Assembly: GCA_035507035.1 (NCBI GenBank) | Contig: DATJOJ010000035.1 | Location: 62,001 to 126,000 of the forward strand | Origin: DATJOJ01 sp035507035 | GTDB lineage: Bacteria; Acidobacteriota; Terriglobia; Terriglobales; Acidobacteriaceae | Length of the DNA stretch: 64,000 nt | Direction of reading: 5' to 3' | Shown: piece after piece, positions 8,829-18,435 of the stretch | Position numbering within the stretch: the first letter of the stretch is position 1 | Layout: each line of letters begins with the position of its first letter | Notes under the pieces: model-generated | Databases searched by the model: none | What the model was told of the DNA's origin: nothing | Seen by the model: the letters and a program-made list of their open reading frames with translations, nothing else | Program-made: the position numbers and the translations under genes

Positions 8829-9203
8829 ATGGAGAGTTCTGCCAAACTCGAACCCGCCCGAACTCCATTTGCGCCTGGAACCATTGTCGTAGTCACTCTA
8901 GGCAATCCTCGCGAAAAACTCTGGGGTGCAGTTCTCGCACTCACGTCCGAGGGCCTGAGCTTGTGTGGGATTGAACTGGCTTCGTTCGAAGATCTGATCT
9001 CCATGGTCAAAGAAGGCGAGCCTTTCACCCCCAGCGTCGTGTTTTTCCCCATGCATCGTCTGGAGCGCATGGAACTCGATCTGCCCGACGGCAGCATTCC
9101 TTCGCTTTCGCAGCGCTTCACCAGCAAGACGGGACTCGGCCCTAGCGAAGTTCTGTTCCGTCAGCCGGCGAATCAATCACGAGCGAGCGAGGCCCACAAG
9201 TGA
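8829..9203 (+). CDS. Conserved protein of unknown function
   Basis: A 124-residue protein whose family I do not recognise. The core (PGTIVVVTLGNPREKLWG, then VVFFPMHRLERMELD) is beta-rich and recalls small barrel folds, but this is only a resemblance. There is no signal peptide or membrane segment. The start is uncertain: ATG 8829 is preferred, and in-frame ATG 8802 or GTG 8787 are alternatives, all with weak ribosome sites. Its last codons overlap the start of the phosphatidyltransferase gene by 4 nt (GTGA), so the two are coupled and likely expressed together. Confidence 0.7.
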   Translation: MESSAKLEPARTPFAPGTIVVVTLGNPREKLWGAVLALTSEGLSLCGIELASFEDLISMVKEGEPFTPSVVFFPMHRLERMELDLPDGSIPSLSQRFTSKTGLGPSEVLFRQPANQSRASEAHK

Positions 9204-9772
9204 AGCTGTCGCAAATTCTGAGCTTCCCCAATCAGCTCACTTTGCTGCGCATGATTTTTCTTCCCTTCATTATTTTGAAGCTGGTGGACGGCCACTATCT
9301 CTTTGCGCTCATTCTTTTTGTTCTCGCCGGCCTAAGCGACGGCCTCGATGGGCTGCTGGCCCGCACTCTGAAGCAACAAACCACTCTGGGCCAGTATCTG
9401 GATCCAATTGCGGATAAAGCATTGCTGAGCACCGTTTTTCTGGTGCTGTCGATCCTGCACAAAATTCCCTGGAAGTTCACAGTTCTGGTCTTCAGCCGGG
9501 ATGCCCTAATCCTTGCAGCGAGCACCGTGCTGTATGCCATTGCCGGCTTGCGCGACTTTCGTCCCAGTATTTTTGGAAAAGCCAATACCTTCGCGCAAGT
9601 CGCGGCCGTGTTTTTCGTGCTGCTGCTGCAAATCAGCAATCAGCGATGGATCGCGATCGCGCGCATCACTTGCTTACGGGCGGTTTTCGCTTTCACTATC
9701 ATTTCCGGTGTGCATTATTGTTTTCTGGTGGGAAAGCGCTTGCGCGCAACTGGACATACGGCAGCTGCGTGA
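9200..9772 (+). CDS. pgsA: CDP-alcohol phosphatidyltransferase (PgsA-like)
   Basis: A 190-residue integral membrane enzyme. It has the full CDP-alcohol transferase motif DGLDGLLAR-x8-G-x3-D-x3-D, with D47, D50, D68 and D72 as metal ligands. Such enzymes swap CMP from CDP-diacylglycerol for an alcohol, most often glycerol 3-phosphate in phosphatidylglycerol synthesis; cardiolipin or another head group cannot be excluded. Five or six membrane helices are predicted. The start is GTG, overlapping the stop of the upstream gene. The gene symbol is a best guess within the family. Confidence 0.85.
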   Translation: MKLSQILSFPNQLTLLRMIFLPFIILKLVDGHYLFALILFVLAGLSDGLDGLLARTLKQQTTLGQYLDPIADKALLSTVFLVLSILHKIPWKFTVLVFSRDALILAASTVLYAIAGLRDFRPSIFGKANTFAQVAAVFFVLLLQISNQRWIAIARITCLRAVFAFTIISGVHYCFLVGKRLRATGHTAAA

Positions 9773-9792
9773 ATGAGGCGCGGGGCGGAATG

Positions 9793-10362
9793 TCAGCCTG
9801 CCAGTCGGTAGAAACTCAACGCCGCGTCTCCCTGCTGTAACAATCGGTATCTTCGCAGTGATCCAACCTCTGCCGGCGGATCGAACTTCTTGTGGTGCTC
9901 CGCGATGACAATGCTGCTTGGCTTAAGTATGTGGGACGCGGACAGAGCCTCCAGCGTATTTGCGTAAGCTTGCTGCATCCGATACGGCGGATCCAAAAAT
10001 ACGAAACCTGCTCGGACGCCGTTACCGCTCAAGCCGTGGATCGTCCGCACGGCATCCTGCTTCACAATCTGGAAACCCGACATAATTCCCAAAGACTGCA
10101 GATTGCTTTCGATCAACGCTCCGGCCCGCGCCGACGCTTCCACGAAATACACCTTCTCTGCCCCGCGGCTTAGAGACTCTATTCCTACAGCACCGGTCCC
10201 GGCGAAAAGATCGAGCCAGACGGTTCCCTCCAAAGCCGCAGGATTTCCCGCAGTTAGAACATCAAACAAGGTCTCGCGCAAGCGGTCGGCCGTGGGACGC
10301 AAGTCCAGCCCCCGCAAAGAGCGCAATACCCGGCTCCGGTATTTTCCCGCAATTACGCGCAT
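9793..10362 (-). CDS. rsmD: 16S rRNA (guanine966-N2)-methyltransferase RsmD
   Basis: A 189-residue SAM-dependent methyltransferase. It starts MRVIAGKYRSR as RsmD does, with RPTADRLRE, the SAM-binding loop DLFAGTGAVG (51-60) and the catalytic DPPY (124-127). It modifies G966 of 16S rRNA in the assembled 30S particle. ATG 10362 is chosen because the family begins there, although the frame stays open further upstream. It diverges from the M50 protease gene at 10468. Confidence 0.92.
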   Translation of the reverse strand: MRVIAGKYRSRVLRSLRGLDLRPTADRLRETLFDVLTAGNPAALEGTVWLDLFAGTGAVGIESLSRGAEKVYFVEASARAGALIESNLQSLGIMSGFQIVKQDAVRTIHGLSGNGVRAGFVFLDPPYRMQQAYANTLEALSASHILKPSSIVIAEHHKKFDPPAEVGSLRRYRLLQQGDAALSFYRLAG

Positions 10363-10467
10363 GGCAGCTTCGACCGGGGAAATACTTTCGTTTGACGGCT
10401 CGCAACTTGCGAACTCGCCCCGGCGTCTAAGACTATAAAATAGGTCAAGGAGAGGCAGCCGCACGAG

Positions 10468-11589
10468 ATGAAAAATTGGTCCGTTCCAGCCGGCCGGGTC
10501 TTCGGAATCGAGCTTCGCATTCATCTCACCTTTTTGTTTCTGTTGGCGTTCGTTTGGCTGACCGAGTCCGCTGGCCATGCCCCGGTCAATCCTGCACGCG
10601 GTCTGGCTTTAGTGGGCATCATCCTCGGCTCGGTCGTCCTGCACGAAATGGGCCACGCGCTGGTCGCAATGCATGCTGGCATCGCGCCAAAGGCCGTCAT
10701 TTTGCTGCCCATCGGCGGCATTACGCTGCTCGATGAAACCCAGCACCCCCTCGAACCGGGAGCGCTCACCTGGAAACGCGACATTCGCATTGCTCTTGCC
10801 GGGCCGATGGTGAATCTGATCGTCGCTTTTGCGTCGGCAAGCATTCTCCTGGCGGTTGCACCGGAGATTCAGTTGTGGGCCAAGCCTTACATTCACTCCC
10901 ACAACCTTCCGCGCAGTTTGGTATGGGCGAATTTGTGGCTGGCGATTTTCAATTTTCTCCCTGCGTATCCGATGGACGGTGGCCGAGTATTGCGCGCCAT
11001 CTTCAGCCGCCACATGGATCCGGTCGCCGCCACGCGCCGCGCGGTCACGATTGGTCAGGCATTCGCGATGCTGTTCATGCTGGTCGGAATGCTGTGGAAC
11101 ATCTGGCTGACCATGATCGGCTTCTTTCTTTTTGTCGCAGCGCAGCTGGAAGAACGTTCGGCAGTGTTCCAGTCGGTGCTGGAGACGGTGCACCTGGAAG
11201 ACATCATGCTTACTGACTTTGCCACGCTCTCCTCGGCCGATACGCTCGAGGATGCGCTCGATAAAGCTGTGCATTCGTTGCAGGACGATTTTCCAGTAAT
11301 TCGCGGTAGCGACATGGTCGGAGTCATTTCCAAGCAAAGAATCTTGCAAGCCCTGCGCGCCGATGGCAACAGTTATGTGCAGTCGGCGATGAACCGCATT
11401 TTTGAAGTGGCGCAGAAAAAAGAATCGCTGGCCTCGGCGTTCCGCAAGCTCACCGCCAAGAATTTGAGCATTATTCCGGTGATTGAAGATCAGCGACTGG
11501 TCGGCATCGTTACCCTGCAAAATCTGATGCACTCGATGGCGCTGCTCGCAGAAAGCCGCAAGCTGCGAAAGGCCGCGCTGGAATCCTAG
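10468..11589 (+). CDS. Site-2 protease family (M50) zinc peptidase with CBS pair
   Basis: A 373-residue membrane protease of the SpoIVFB/Rip subgroup. The zinc site is HEMGH (H59, E60, H63) within a membrane helix, with the third ligand in NFLPAYPMDGGR (D170). Two CBS domains follow (about 240-360; DIMLTDFATLSS and VGIVTLQNLM), which in this subgroup bind adenine nucleotides and tune activity. It cuts substrates inside the inner membrane, typically anti-sigma factors or remnant peptides; no candidate substrate gene is adjacent. It diverges from rsmD with about 105 bp between the starts. Confidence 0.92.
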   Translation: MKNWSVPAGRVFGIELRIHLTFLFLLAFVWLTESAGHAPVNPARGLALVGIILGSVVLHEMGHALVAMHAGIAPKAVILLPIGGITLLDETQHPLEPGALTWKRDIRIALAGPMVNLIVAFASASILLAVAPEIQLWAKPYIHSHNLPRSLVWANLWLAIFNFLPAYPMDGGRVLRAIFSRHMDPVAATRRAVTIGQAFAMLFMLVGMLWNIWLTMIGFFLFVAAQLEERSAVFQSVLETVHLEDIMLTDFATLSSADTLEDALDKAVHSLQDDFPVIRGSDMVGVISKQRILQALRADGNSYVQSAMNRIFEVAQKKESLASAFRKLTAKNLSIIPVIEDQRLVGIVTLQNLMHSMALLAESRKLRKAALES

Positions 11590-11629
11590 GTCGACTGGCA
11601 GAGTACCCCATCTTAAGTTAAACCTACTT

Positions 11630-11667
11630 GTCATCCTGAGGAACGAAGTCGTCCGCCTGCGGATGAC
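11630..11667. repeat. Dispersed intergenic repeat (GTCATCC inverted arms)
   Basis: GTCATCC (11630-11636) and GGATGAC (11661-11667) form inverted arms within a segment of the style CATCCTGAGGAACGAAGTC, followed by GGATCTATGCA. Similar segments are scattered through acidobacterial genomes (from memory). The rest of the 207-bp gap shows no gene. Confidence 0.4.
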
Positions 11668-11796
11668 GCCGAGGGGGATCTATGCATTCTGCCGCAGAAC
11701 ATGGTGTCCCAGAGCCTGCCACGAGCGAAGTCGAAGGGGTTCCGTGAGCGGTCTCGCTACTTAACCCAGGCCTTTCTCCATGAAGCTGAGTCCGAT

Positions 11797-12429
11797 TTAT
11801 TTGTACGCCACGAAACAGATAGCGTTGCCGTCGGGATCTTTCACATGAAAATCGGTTCCTCCCCAGGCCTGCTTGGTCGGCTTCTGCGCGAACTCCACGT
11901 CTCGTGATTTGAACTCCTCAAATAATCCTCGCAGGTTCGAGACTTCAATGAAAGCGCAGATCAATTCGCCCTCCTTTGCTGCGGCTTGTGCGAAAAAGGG
12001 CCGATGTACAAAGCGGAGGTGCAGGCAAGCACCGTCGCGCGAGACCGAACCGTAGAACGGAGGCATTCCGTGAAGGAAGTCGATCTTGAAGCCCAACTTT
12101 TCCCGGAAAAAGTTTGCGGAGGCCTTGACATCCCGCACGAACAAAATCGGGATGGCACTCTTCAGCCCCACTAGTCCGGAGGGCACACGCGGCGTCTTGG
12201 GCGCATCGGCCGCAGCCGCTTTCAGTTCCGCCCAATTTTTGTGACCGGCTTCTACGGCGACGATCTCTTGCGCCAGGGCGAGAGTAAATTTCAGTGACAC
12301 TACCTGAACATCGGTCAATGACTGATAGCGTTTGAGTTGACGGACCCTTCCGCCGAGCGAATAGTTGCCTTCGCGGTGCCAGCGGACAAGTAGCTTGGCT
12401 TGTTTGCGGTAAGTTTCGAGAGTAGGCAT
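11797..12429 (-). CDS. Glyoxalase/bleomycin-resistance family protein
   Basis: A 210-residue protein in two parts. The N-terminal 85 residues form a helical region (MPTLETYRKQAKLLVRWHRE) of a type often found fused to VOC domains. The C-terminal half is a vicinal-oxygen-chelate domain (AIPILFVRDVKASANFFREK, ending FHVKDPDGNAICF) resembling bleomycin-resistance proteins, with likely metal ligands in the paired beta-alpha-beta modules. ATG 12429 has GGAG upstream. Whether it is an enzyme or a binding protein cannot be decided from sequence. Confidence 0.8.
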   Translation of the reverse strand: MPTLETYRKQAKLLVRWHREGNYSLGGRVRQLKRYQSLTDVQVVSLKFTLALAQEIVAVEAGHKNWAELKAAAADAPKTPRVPSGLVGLKSAIPILFVRDVKASANFFREKLGFKIDFLHGMPPFYGSVSRDGACLHLRFVHRPFFAQAAAKEGELICAFIEVSNLRGLFEEFKSRDVEFAQKPTKQAWGGTDFHVKDPDGNAICFVAYK

Positions 12430-12618
12430 AGGCACACTCCGGCTGAGATTTTCAGCGGGCGGGCCTAGCCCTTTCGGCATTCGCTGCCGATGCGCCCCAC
12501 GGGGAACGATCAAAGGCTAAGACATCCCTAAATATCGTGTCAATGGAAAAACGGGCGAGCATCTAGTTCATCCAAGGACAAGGGACGGCCGAAGCCATCC
12601 CTTGTTGAAATCTGCTTT

Positions 12619-14676
12619 CTACCACACTCTGCAGGCATTCACCGGCATCATTGGCTGGCCTTCTTTGCAGCCGAAGGCTTCGCCGAATTCGCGCATGTTC
12701 TGCACCACGCCATTCACGCGGAATTCGCGCGGCGAATGTGGATCGGTCTCCACCTGAAGGCGAAGTTGTTGCGGACGCGTGTCGCCGCACCAATCCTGCC
12801 CGAAACCAAGAAAGAACTGTTGCAGCGGCGTGTAACCGTCTTCTTTCTTGGTCACGTCAATGTTCTTTCGCTGAGCGTCGGCCAGGAATGCGAGATAGGC
12901 AAGGCGCAAACCGCCATTGTCGGCAGTGTTTTCGCCCAGGGTCAATTTGCCGTTGACCTTGGCATCGTCAACCGCAACGAAGGAACTGTACTCTTTGACT
13001 TCGCAATCGGCTTTCTGTTCGAACTTGGCGGCGTCTTCCGGCGTCCACCAATCGGAGAGATTGCCCTTGGCGTCAAACTTCCGGCCTTCGTCGTCGAAGC
13101 CGTGAGTCAATTCGTGGCCGACCACCGCCCCGATATGGCCGTAATTCTCGGCATCGGTCGCGTTCTTGTCGTACATGGGTGGCTGCAGAATGCCGGCAGG
13201 GAAATTGATGTCGTTCATGCTGGCGCTGTAATAAGCATTGACTGTTGGCGGAGACATGCCGAATTCGCCCCGATCGACTGGCTTTCCGATCTTGGCGAGC
13301 AGCCGGCGATTTTCAAATTCGATAGCGCGCATAGCGTTGCCGTATGCGTCGTCACGCACGATGATCAACTTGGAATAGTCGCGCCAATGGTCGGGATAAC
13401 CGATTTTGTCAGCGACGGCCAGGAGTTTTTCTTTGGCTCGCGCCTTGGTGGCATCGCTCATCCAGTCCAATGTTTTCAGGTCCTGGTCCATCGCCGCCTC
13501 GATGTCATGCACCATCTGCAGCGTGGCTTGCTTGCTGGACGGCGGAAATTCCTTCGCCACATAAACCTGGCCAAGCGCCTCGCCGAGGGCATCATCGGTC
13601 GACTGAGCACAACGCTTCCAGCGGGCCCGCTGTTCCGGCTGACCCCGAAGATGACGGCCGAAGAAATTGAAATCTTCCTCGTCAAATGCCTTGGGCAGAA
13701 ACTCGCCCGGGATGGCGTTGATCAATTGCCAACGCAGGTAAGTTTTGATGGTAGCCATGTCGGTCGACTCAAGAATCGTGTTCAGACCCTTGAAGAAATC
13801 CGGAACTGTCACGTTCACTTCCGTGACTTGCGGAATGCCGGAATCGGCCAGAAACTGCGTCCAGGAAAAATTGGGAGCGAGACCGGAAAGCTCGGAAACT
13901 GACATCAGGTGATAGATTTTCTCGGGTTCGCGGCGCGAAGTGATGTCAAGCGAGATCTTCGCCAGCGAAGTTTCGAGTTGCATGATGCTCTTGGCGTCGC
14001 TCGCAGCCTGAGCCTCACTCTCACCCATGAGCTTCAGCATGTTGGTAACGTGCTGCACATATTGCTCGCGGGTTTTCTCCGCGGCCTCGCCGGTGCGGAA
14101 GTAGAAATCGCGCTCCGGCAATCCCAAGCCGCCCTGATCAAAAACCGCGATCTGCTTGGTGGCGTCTTTGAAATCCTGCTGCTCGCCGAAGCCGAGAAAG
14201 GCGTTGACGTTAATCAACTGGTAGTGGGCCAACAGCGCGGGCAACTCGTCTTTGCTCTTCAGCGCGGCGATGCGATCCAGTTCCGGCTGCAAGGGTTTGA
14301 GCCCGGCGCGATCGATGGCCTCGGTGTTCATGCACGACGCGTAATAATCGCCAATCTTCTGCTCGTTGGGAGTGCGATCGGCGCCGGCTGCCGCTTTTTC
14401 TAAAATCCCGTGCAGCACTTCCTGATTATGGTCGTAGATCAGGCTGCCAATCCCAAAGGACGAGCGATCGTTTGGAATCGGGTAGGATTTGCTGAAGTTC
14501 CCGCAAGCATATTGGAAAAAATTGGTGCACGGGTCAGCCTTGGTATCCATGATCTCTTTATCCAATCCGGGCAGCGGGGCATAGGACTTGGTGGTGGTTC
14601 CGGACTGGCTTTGTGCCAGCAGGCTGAGCGGCAAGGCTAATACAACTGTTATGAGTATTGTTTTGCCTAATGTCAT
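12619..14676 (-). CDS. M13-family zinc metallopeptidase (PepO/neprilysin-like), exported
   Basis: A 685-residue exported peptidase with a signal peptide (MTLGKTILITVVLALPLSLLAQ). The zinc site is VVGHELTHGFDDEGR, with the third ligand in the ENTADNGG motif, and it ends with the family's CRVW. M13 enzymes cleave short peptides outside the cytoplasm. ATG 14676 is preceded by AGGAGAGGA, so an upstream extension is rejected. The next gene downstream on the same strand is unrelated. Confidence 0.93.
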   Translation of the reverse strand: MTLGKTILITVVLALPLSLLAQSQSGTTTKSYAPLPGLDKEIMDTKADPCTNFFQYACGNFSKSYPIPNDRSSFGIGSLIYDHNQEVLHGILEKAAAGADRTPNEQKIGDYYASCMNTEAIDRAGLKPLQPELDRIAALKSKDELPALLAHYQLINVNAFLGFGEQQDFKDATKQIAVFDQGGLGLPERDFYFRTGEAAEKTREQYVQHVTNMLKLMGESEAQAASDAKSIMQLETSLAKISLDITSRREPEKIYHLMSVSELSGLAPNFSWTQFLADSGIPQVTEVNVTVPDFFKGLNTILESTDMATIKTYLRWQLINAIPGEFLPKAFDEEDFNFFGRHLRGQPEQRARWKRCAQSTDDALGEALGQVYVAKEFPPSSKQATLQMVHDIEAAMDQDLKTLDWMSDATKARAKEKLLAVADKIGYPDHWRDYSKLIIVRDDAYGNAMRAIEFENRRLLAKIGKPVDRGEFGMSPPTVNAYYSASMNDINFPAGILQPPMYDKNATDAENYGHIGAVVGHELTHGFDDEGRKFDAKGNLSDWWTPEDAAKFEQKADCEVKEYSSFVAVDDAKVNGKLTLGENTADNGGLRLAYLAFLADAQRKNIDVTKKEDGYTPLQQFFLGFGQDWCGDTRPQQLRLQVETDPHSPREFRVNGVVQNMREFGEAFGCKEGQPMMPVNACRVW

Positions 14677-14735
14677 TAACGTTGATTCCTCTCCTGGGTT
14701 GCAGAATTCTTTCTCGATCATTGGACGTACCAACT

Positions 14736-15401
14736 CTAGAACCGGAAGACTAATCCGATCGAAGGTTCGGCCATGTGACCATAGGTTCCGGTGAAAAAGT
14801 TGAGGGCGCCATTGGTTGTCGATTCCACATTGAAAGTCGGTTCCTTGTATAAAAATCCGCGATATTGCAGGCGGATCGCCAGCATTGGGAAAGACGGGAT
14901 TTTGTAATCCACGCCGACCCCATAAAGAAATGCCGGTTTCGTCTGGGTGCTGGCTCCTACGTCGGCTTCAACATTGTGCGGAAGGTTATCGGGCAGCGGC
15001 GGGAAAAAAACCCAGGTGCTTCGCGGGCTGAAACGCAATCCGGCAGCACCTGCCAGTCCGAAAACCTCTAAGTTCTTCTTGCGGATCGGGCTGTACATGT
15101 AAGCGCCGCTGTATTCGGCGATGGTCGTGAGCACGTGAAAGTCCTGGCCGGTTAGGTACACCTGCGAATTCTTCCCGCGACCGTAGTCGAACAACAAAGA
15201 GTGCTGGGGCTTGAAGCGCAGGCGAAACGTGCCAAAGAGGTTCGCGCCAACCGTGGCGTATTGGGTGATGCCGTTGCCCTGGGATTGCTTGGTGAATATG
15301 GGCGCGCCGTTAATGCTGGCGTCGTAGTGGTTGTCTTGCGCGAGACTGATGGATGTTAAGAAAAATAACGCCGCCAGTGCGGCTGCTGCCGATTTGAGCA
15401 T
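14736..15401 (-). CDS. Predicted outer-membrane beta-barrel protein
   Basis: A 221-residue protein with a signal peptide (about 21 residues, ending SLAQ). The remainder alternates polar and hydrophobic residues in short strands, and the last residue is Phe (IGLVFRF), a common C-terminal signal for insertion by the BAM complex. No catalytic motif is visible. It precedes the M13 peptidase gene on the same strand with 59 bp between them. The function is unknown. Confidence 0.75.
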   Translation of the reverse strand: MLKSAAAALAALFFLTSISLAQDNHYDASINGAPIFTKQSQGNGITQYATVGANLFGTFRLRFKPQHSLLFDYGRGKNSQVYLTGQDFHVLTTIAEYSGAYMYSPIRKKNLEVFGLAGAAGLRFSPRSTWVFFPPLPDNLPHNVEADVGASTQTKPAFLYGVGVDYKIPSFPMLAIRLQYRGFLYKEPTFNVESTTNGALNFFTGTYGHMAEPSIGLVFRF

Positions 15402-15482
15402 TCCTTACCCTCTTCCTCGGTTGGATGCCGGGACTGGATATTCTAACGGAGCTGTCGGGAAGAGCGGAAACCGGGTATCTGG

Positions 15483-17084
15483 TCAAAATAGCCTGATCGC
15501 CTTGGCCTGCTGCATGGCGGGGATCTTTTTCAACTCGGCAACGACCGCTTCCGGAACGACTCCATCGATATGCACCACGGCAATTGCCTCACCGGGAACA
15601 CCGGTTTCGCAGCCTGCAGTGCGGCGTCCCAAGGAAAAATCGGCGATGTTGATGCTGTGATCTCCGAGAATCGTGCCGACTTTCCCGATCACGCCGGGAA
15701 CGTCGCGGTTGCGCAGATAGATAAGATTGCGTTCCAGCGGAGCTTCTACTTCGATTCCATCGACGTGTAGCAGTCGAGGAGTGTTATTGTGCAGTACCGC
15801 GCCTCGTACCAAGTGCTCTTCCTGTTCGATTTTCACAGAGATGGAGAGCACGCTGCCGGTGCCACCGGTCGAACTCTTAGCATCGCGCGCTTCCTGCACT
15901 CGCAGCCCTCGCGAAAACGCGATGGTGGCAGCATTCACCAGGTTGGCTTGCTCTTCCAGAGCCTCATTCAGGATTCCTTTGATGGCCGCGTTGCGAACCA
16001 GCTCGGTCTTGCCCTCAGCAATGTGGCCGGAATAACGCAACGAAATTTCTTCCAGCGGACCGCTGCTGATCTGCGCCAGAAACGAACCCAATCGTTCGGC
16101 AAGAATAATGTAAGGTTGCAACTCCAGATACTCGTCGTATGAAACCGAAGGCACATTCACCGCGTTCTGGATTACGCCGTGTTTCAAGTATTCTTTGACT
16201 TGCTGCGCAATCTGAACTCCGACTGCCTCTTGAGCTTCATGGGTTGACCCACCGATGTGCGGCGTCAGAATGATGTTGGGGAGAGCGGTCAAGGGAGAAT
16301 TTTTCAAAGGTTCTTCCACAAAGACATCGAGCGCGGCCGCGGCCACTTGAACTTGCTTCAACGCTTCGGCGAGGGCAGCTTCGTCGACCAGTTCGCCTCG
16401 GGCACAGTTCACCAGCCGCACACCATGTTTCATCTTTTTCATCGATTCGGCATTGATCATGCCCGTAGTTTGCGGCGTTAGGCCGACATGGAGGGTTAGA
16501 TAATCCGCGGCGGCATAAACTTCATCCAGGGACGCAAGCCGGATTTCTGCTTCGCGAGCCAGCCCAGTTGAGACGAACGGGTCGTGCGCGATGACAGTCA
16601 TCTGGAATGCACGCGCACGTCGGGCGACTTCCATGCCAATGCGGCCCAGACCCACGATACCCAATGTCTTGCCACGCAGCTCGGTGCCTTGCAGCGATTT
16701 CTTCTCCCACTTGCCAGCGTGAGTTAACTCATTCGCTCGGCAGAGATGGCGCGCCATCGCCAAAATCATTGCCATCGCATGTTCGGCCACGGCAACCGCG
16801 TTGGCGCCGGGCGTATTCATCACCGCGATGCCTTGGCGCGTGGCCGGATCGAGTTCGATGTTGTCCACGCCGACGCCCGCGCGTCCGATGACACGTAACT
16901 TGCTGGCCCTGGAAAGCAGTTCGCCATTCACCTGCACGGCGGAGCGAACGATGAGCGCATCGGCAGACTCGAGCTCAGCGGCCAAGCCGTTGCTCATTTG
17001 TTCGGGCGTAATGACGCTCCAGCCCGGCTCGCGCAGGACATCCAATGCGGAGGCAGAAATCTTCTCGGCGACAACGATTTTCAT
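15483..17084 (-). CDS. serA: D-3-phosphoglycerate dehydrogenase
   Basis: A 533-residue long-form SerA that begins serine synthesis by oxidising 3-phosphoglycerate with NAD. The Rossmann motif GLGRIG is at 145-150; the catalytic Arg is at 229 (NCARGELVDE) and the catalytic His at 276 (TPHIGG). The C-terminus holds the extra substrate-binding domain and an ACT domain (NRDVPGVIGKVGTILG), which in relatives binds serine for feedback control. Just upstream in the same direction is a class V aminotransferase, so the two may perform consecutive steps. Confidence 0.95.
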   Translation of the reverse strand: MKIVVAEKISASALDVLREPGWSVITPEQMSNGLAAELESADALIVRSAVQVNGELLSRASKLRVIGRAGVGVDNIELDPATRQGIAVMNTPGANAVAVAEHAMAMILAMARHLCRANELTHAGKWEKKSLQGTELRGKTLGIVGLGRIGMEVARRARAFQMTVIAHDPFVSTGLAREAEIRLASLDEVYAAADYLTLHVGLTPQTTGMINAESMKKMKHGVRLVNCARGELVDEAALAEALKQVQVAAAALDVFVEEPLKNSPLTALPNIILTPHIGGSTHEAQEAVGVQIAQQVKEYLKHGVIQNAVNVPSVSYDEYLELQPYIILAERLGSFLAQISSGPLEEISLRYSGHIAEGKTELVRNAAIKGILNEALEEQANLVNAATIAFSRGLRVQEARDAKSSTGGTGSVLSISVKIEQEEHLVRGAVLHNNTPRLLHVDGIEVEAPLERNLIYLRNRDVPGVIGKVGTILGDHSINIADFSLGRRTAGCETGVPGEAIAVVHIDGVVPEAVVAELKKIPAMQQAKAIRLF

Positions 17085-17103
17085 AGCTTAAGAAATGCCT
17101 CGC

Positions 17104-18291
17104 TCACTTTGCGGCTAGGGCCGGCTGACTCACGCGGCGTCCGTACACCAACTGCGCGGCACGAACTGCAGTGCCATATTCGACGGATTCGCCGGTCACA
17201 TTCGCCAGCACATGCTCAAGCGCAGCGAGAATCCCGATTGTGTCGAGGTAATCGTAATAGCCCAGGTGGGCGATGCGGAACAGTTGGCCTTTCATCTCGC
17301 CCTGACCGTTGGCCACGACTGCGCCAAAATTGTCTCGGAATTGCTTAACGATGGCGCCGGAATCGACGCCCGCCGGCGATTGAATGGCAGTCAGCGCAGC
17401 CGCTGGCGCCGACGGAGCAAATAACTTGAGCCCTAGGGCTTGCGCTCCGGCGCGAGCCATGTTGGCGGCTAATTCAGCATTTTCGATCAACGCGTTTCGC
17501 CCAGTTGCCAGATCGCCAGCACCCATCTGGCGCACGAAATCTAACGCCGCAGCCATCGCAGCAAATAACGAAGTCGCTGGGGTGTAAGCCGATTCTCCTT
17601 TGGCAGCAGCTTTTCGCTCTTTGCGAAAATCGAAATAATATCGCGGCGATCTTGCCGTTTCCATGCGCTTCCAGGCACGCTCGCTGATGGCACAATACGC
17701 CAAGCCCGGTGGAATCATCAGAGCTTTTTGTGAGCCGCCGATGGTCACGTCGATTCCCCAGCCATCAACATCGAAATGGGTCGTCCCCAGGCCGGTGATG
17801 GCATCGACCACCAACAAAGCGTCCGTCTTTCGGGTTAGCTCCGCGATCGCTTGGATATCATGCCGCGCGCCCGTCGAGCTTTCCGTCGCCTGTACATAAA
17901 CCGCGCGAATCTCTGGCGAGAGTTTGCCGCGAATTTCATCGAGCGAAACTGTCTCGCCGTAAGGAGCCGAAACAAGCTCAACCACGCACCCAAATGCTTT
18001 CGCGAGATCGCGCCAGCGCTCGCCAAATTTTCCTGCGGTCAGCACTAATACTTTGTCGCCGGGCGAAGTCAGGTTTGTGATCGAACCCTCCATCACGCCA
18101 GTTCCCGAGGAAGCTAGTACCAACACGTCGTTTTTCGTGCCGATGAATTCCTTCAGATCCTCAAGCACGCGCGAGAATAGCGCACGAAAATCGGCGGTGC
18201 GATGGTGCATGGCGAACGATGCCATCGCGGTCTGCGCCGCCGGCAAAAGCGGCGTCGGACCGGGAGTGAAGAGACGATTCTTGCGCAACAT
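17104..18291 (-). CDS. Class V (alanine-glyoxylate/serine type) aminotransferase
   Basis: A 395-residue PLP enzyme of the serine-pyruvate/alanine-glyoxylate group: TPGPTPL near the N-terminus, SSGTGVMEG for phosphate binding, DAITGLG with the PLP-ring Asp, and the Schiff-base lysine K189 in GGSQKALMIPPGLAY. ATG 18291 has AAGGGAAG upstream. It precedes serA by 19 bp, which suggests it supplies the phosphoserine aminotransferase step or a serine/glyoxylate exchange; relatives in other lineages do either. Which substrate it uses cannot be told from sequence. Confidence 0.88.
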   Translation of the reverse strand: MLRKNRLFTPGPTPLLPAAQTAMASFAMHHRTADFRALFSRVLEDLKEFIGTKNDVLVLASSGTGVMEGSITNLTSPGDKVLVLTAGKFGERWRDLAKAFGCVVELVSAPYGETVSLDEIRGKLSPEIRAVYVQATESSTGARHDIQAIAELTRKTDALLVVDAITGLGTTHFDVDGWGIDVTIGGSQKALMIPPGLAYCAISERAWKRMETARSPRYYFDFRKERKAAAKGESAYTPATSLFAAMAAALDFVRQMGAGDLATGRNALIENAELAANMARAGAQALGLKLFAPSAPAAALTAIQSPAGVDSGAIVKQFRDNFGAVVANGQGEMKGQLFRIAHLGYYDYLDTIGILAALEHVLANVTGESVEYGTAVRAAQLVYGRRVSQPALAAK

Positions 18292-18435
18292 AGAAATCAC
18301 TTCCCTTGAGTATGAATGAAGAGACAGTTTACCCGGAATGGGGGCGGAGGTGCTGTGATGTAAGGGCTGTATCCCAGTGACACGAACCATCCTGCGCGCA
18401 CGTCGATCGCTGGTTAACCAACACCAAGCGGCGGG

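Noticed and set aside
10609..11634. 341-codon minus-strand frame opposite the M50 protease
   Set aside because: The plus strand has a complete M50-CBS protein with HExxH; the minus product has no family resemblance.
12736..13902. Long open frame (388 codons) on the plus strand across the M13 peptidase gene
   Set aside because: It is antisense to a clear M13 peptidase with all motifs; the product has no recognisable domain and its length is explained by the codon bias of the true gene.
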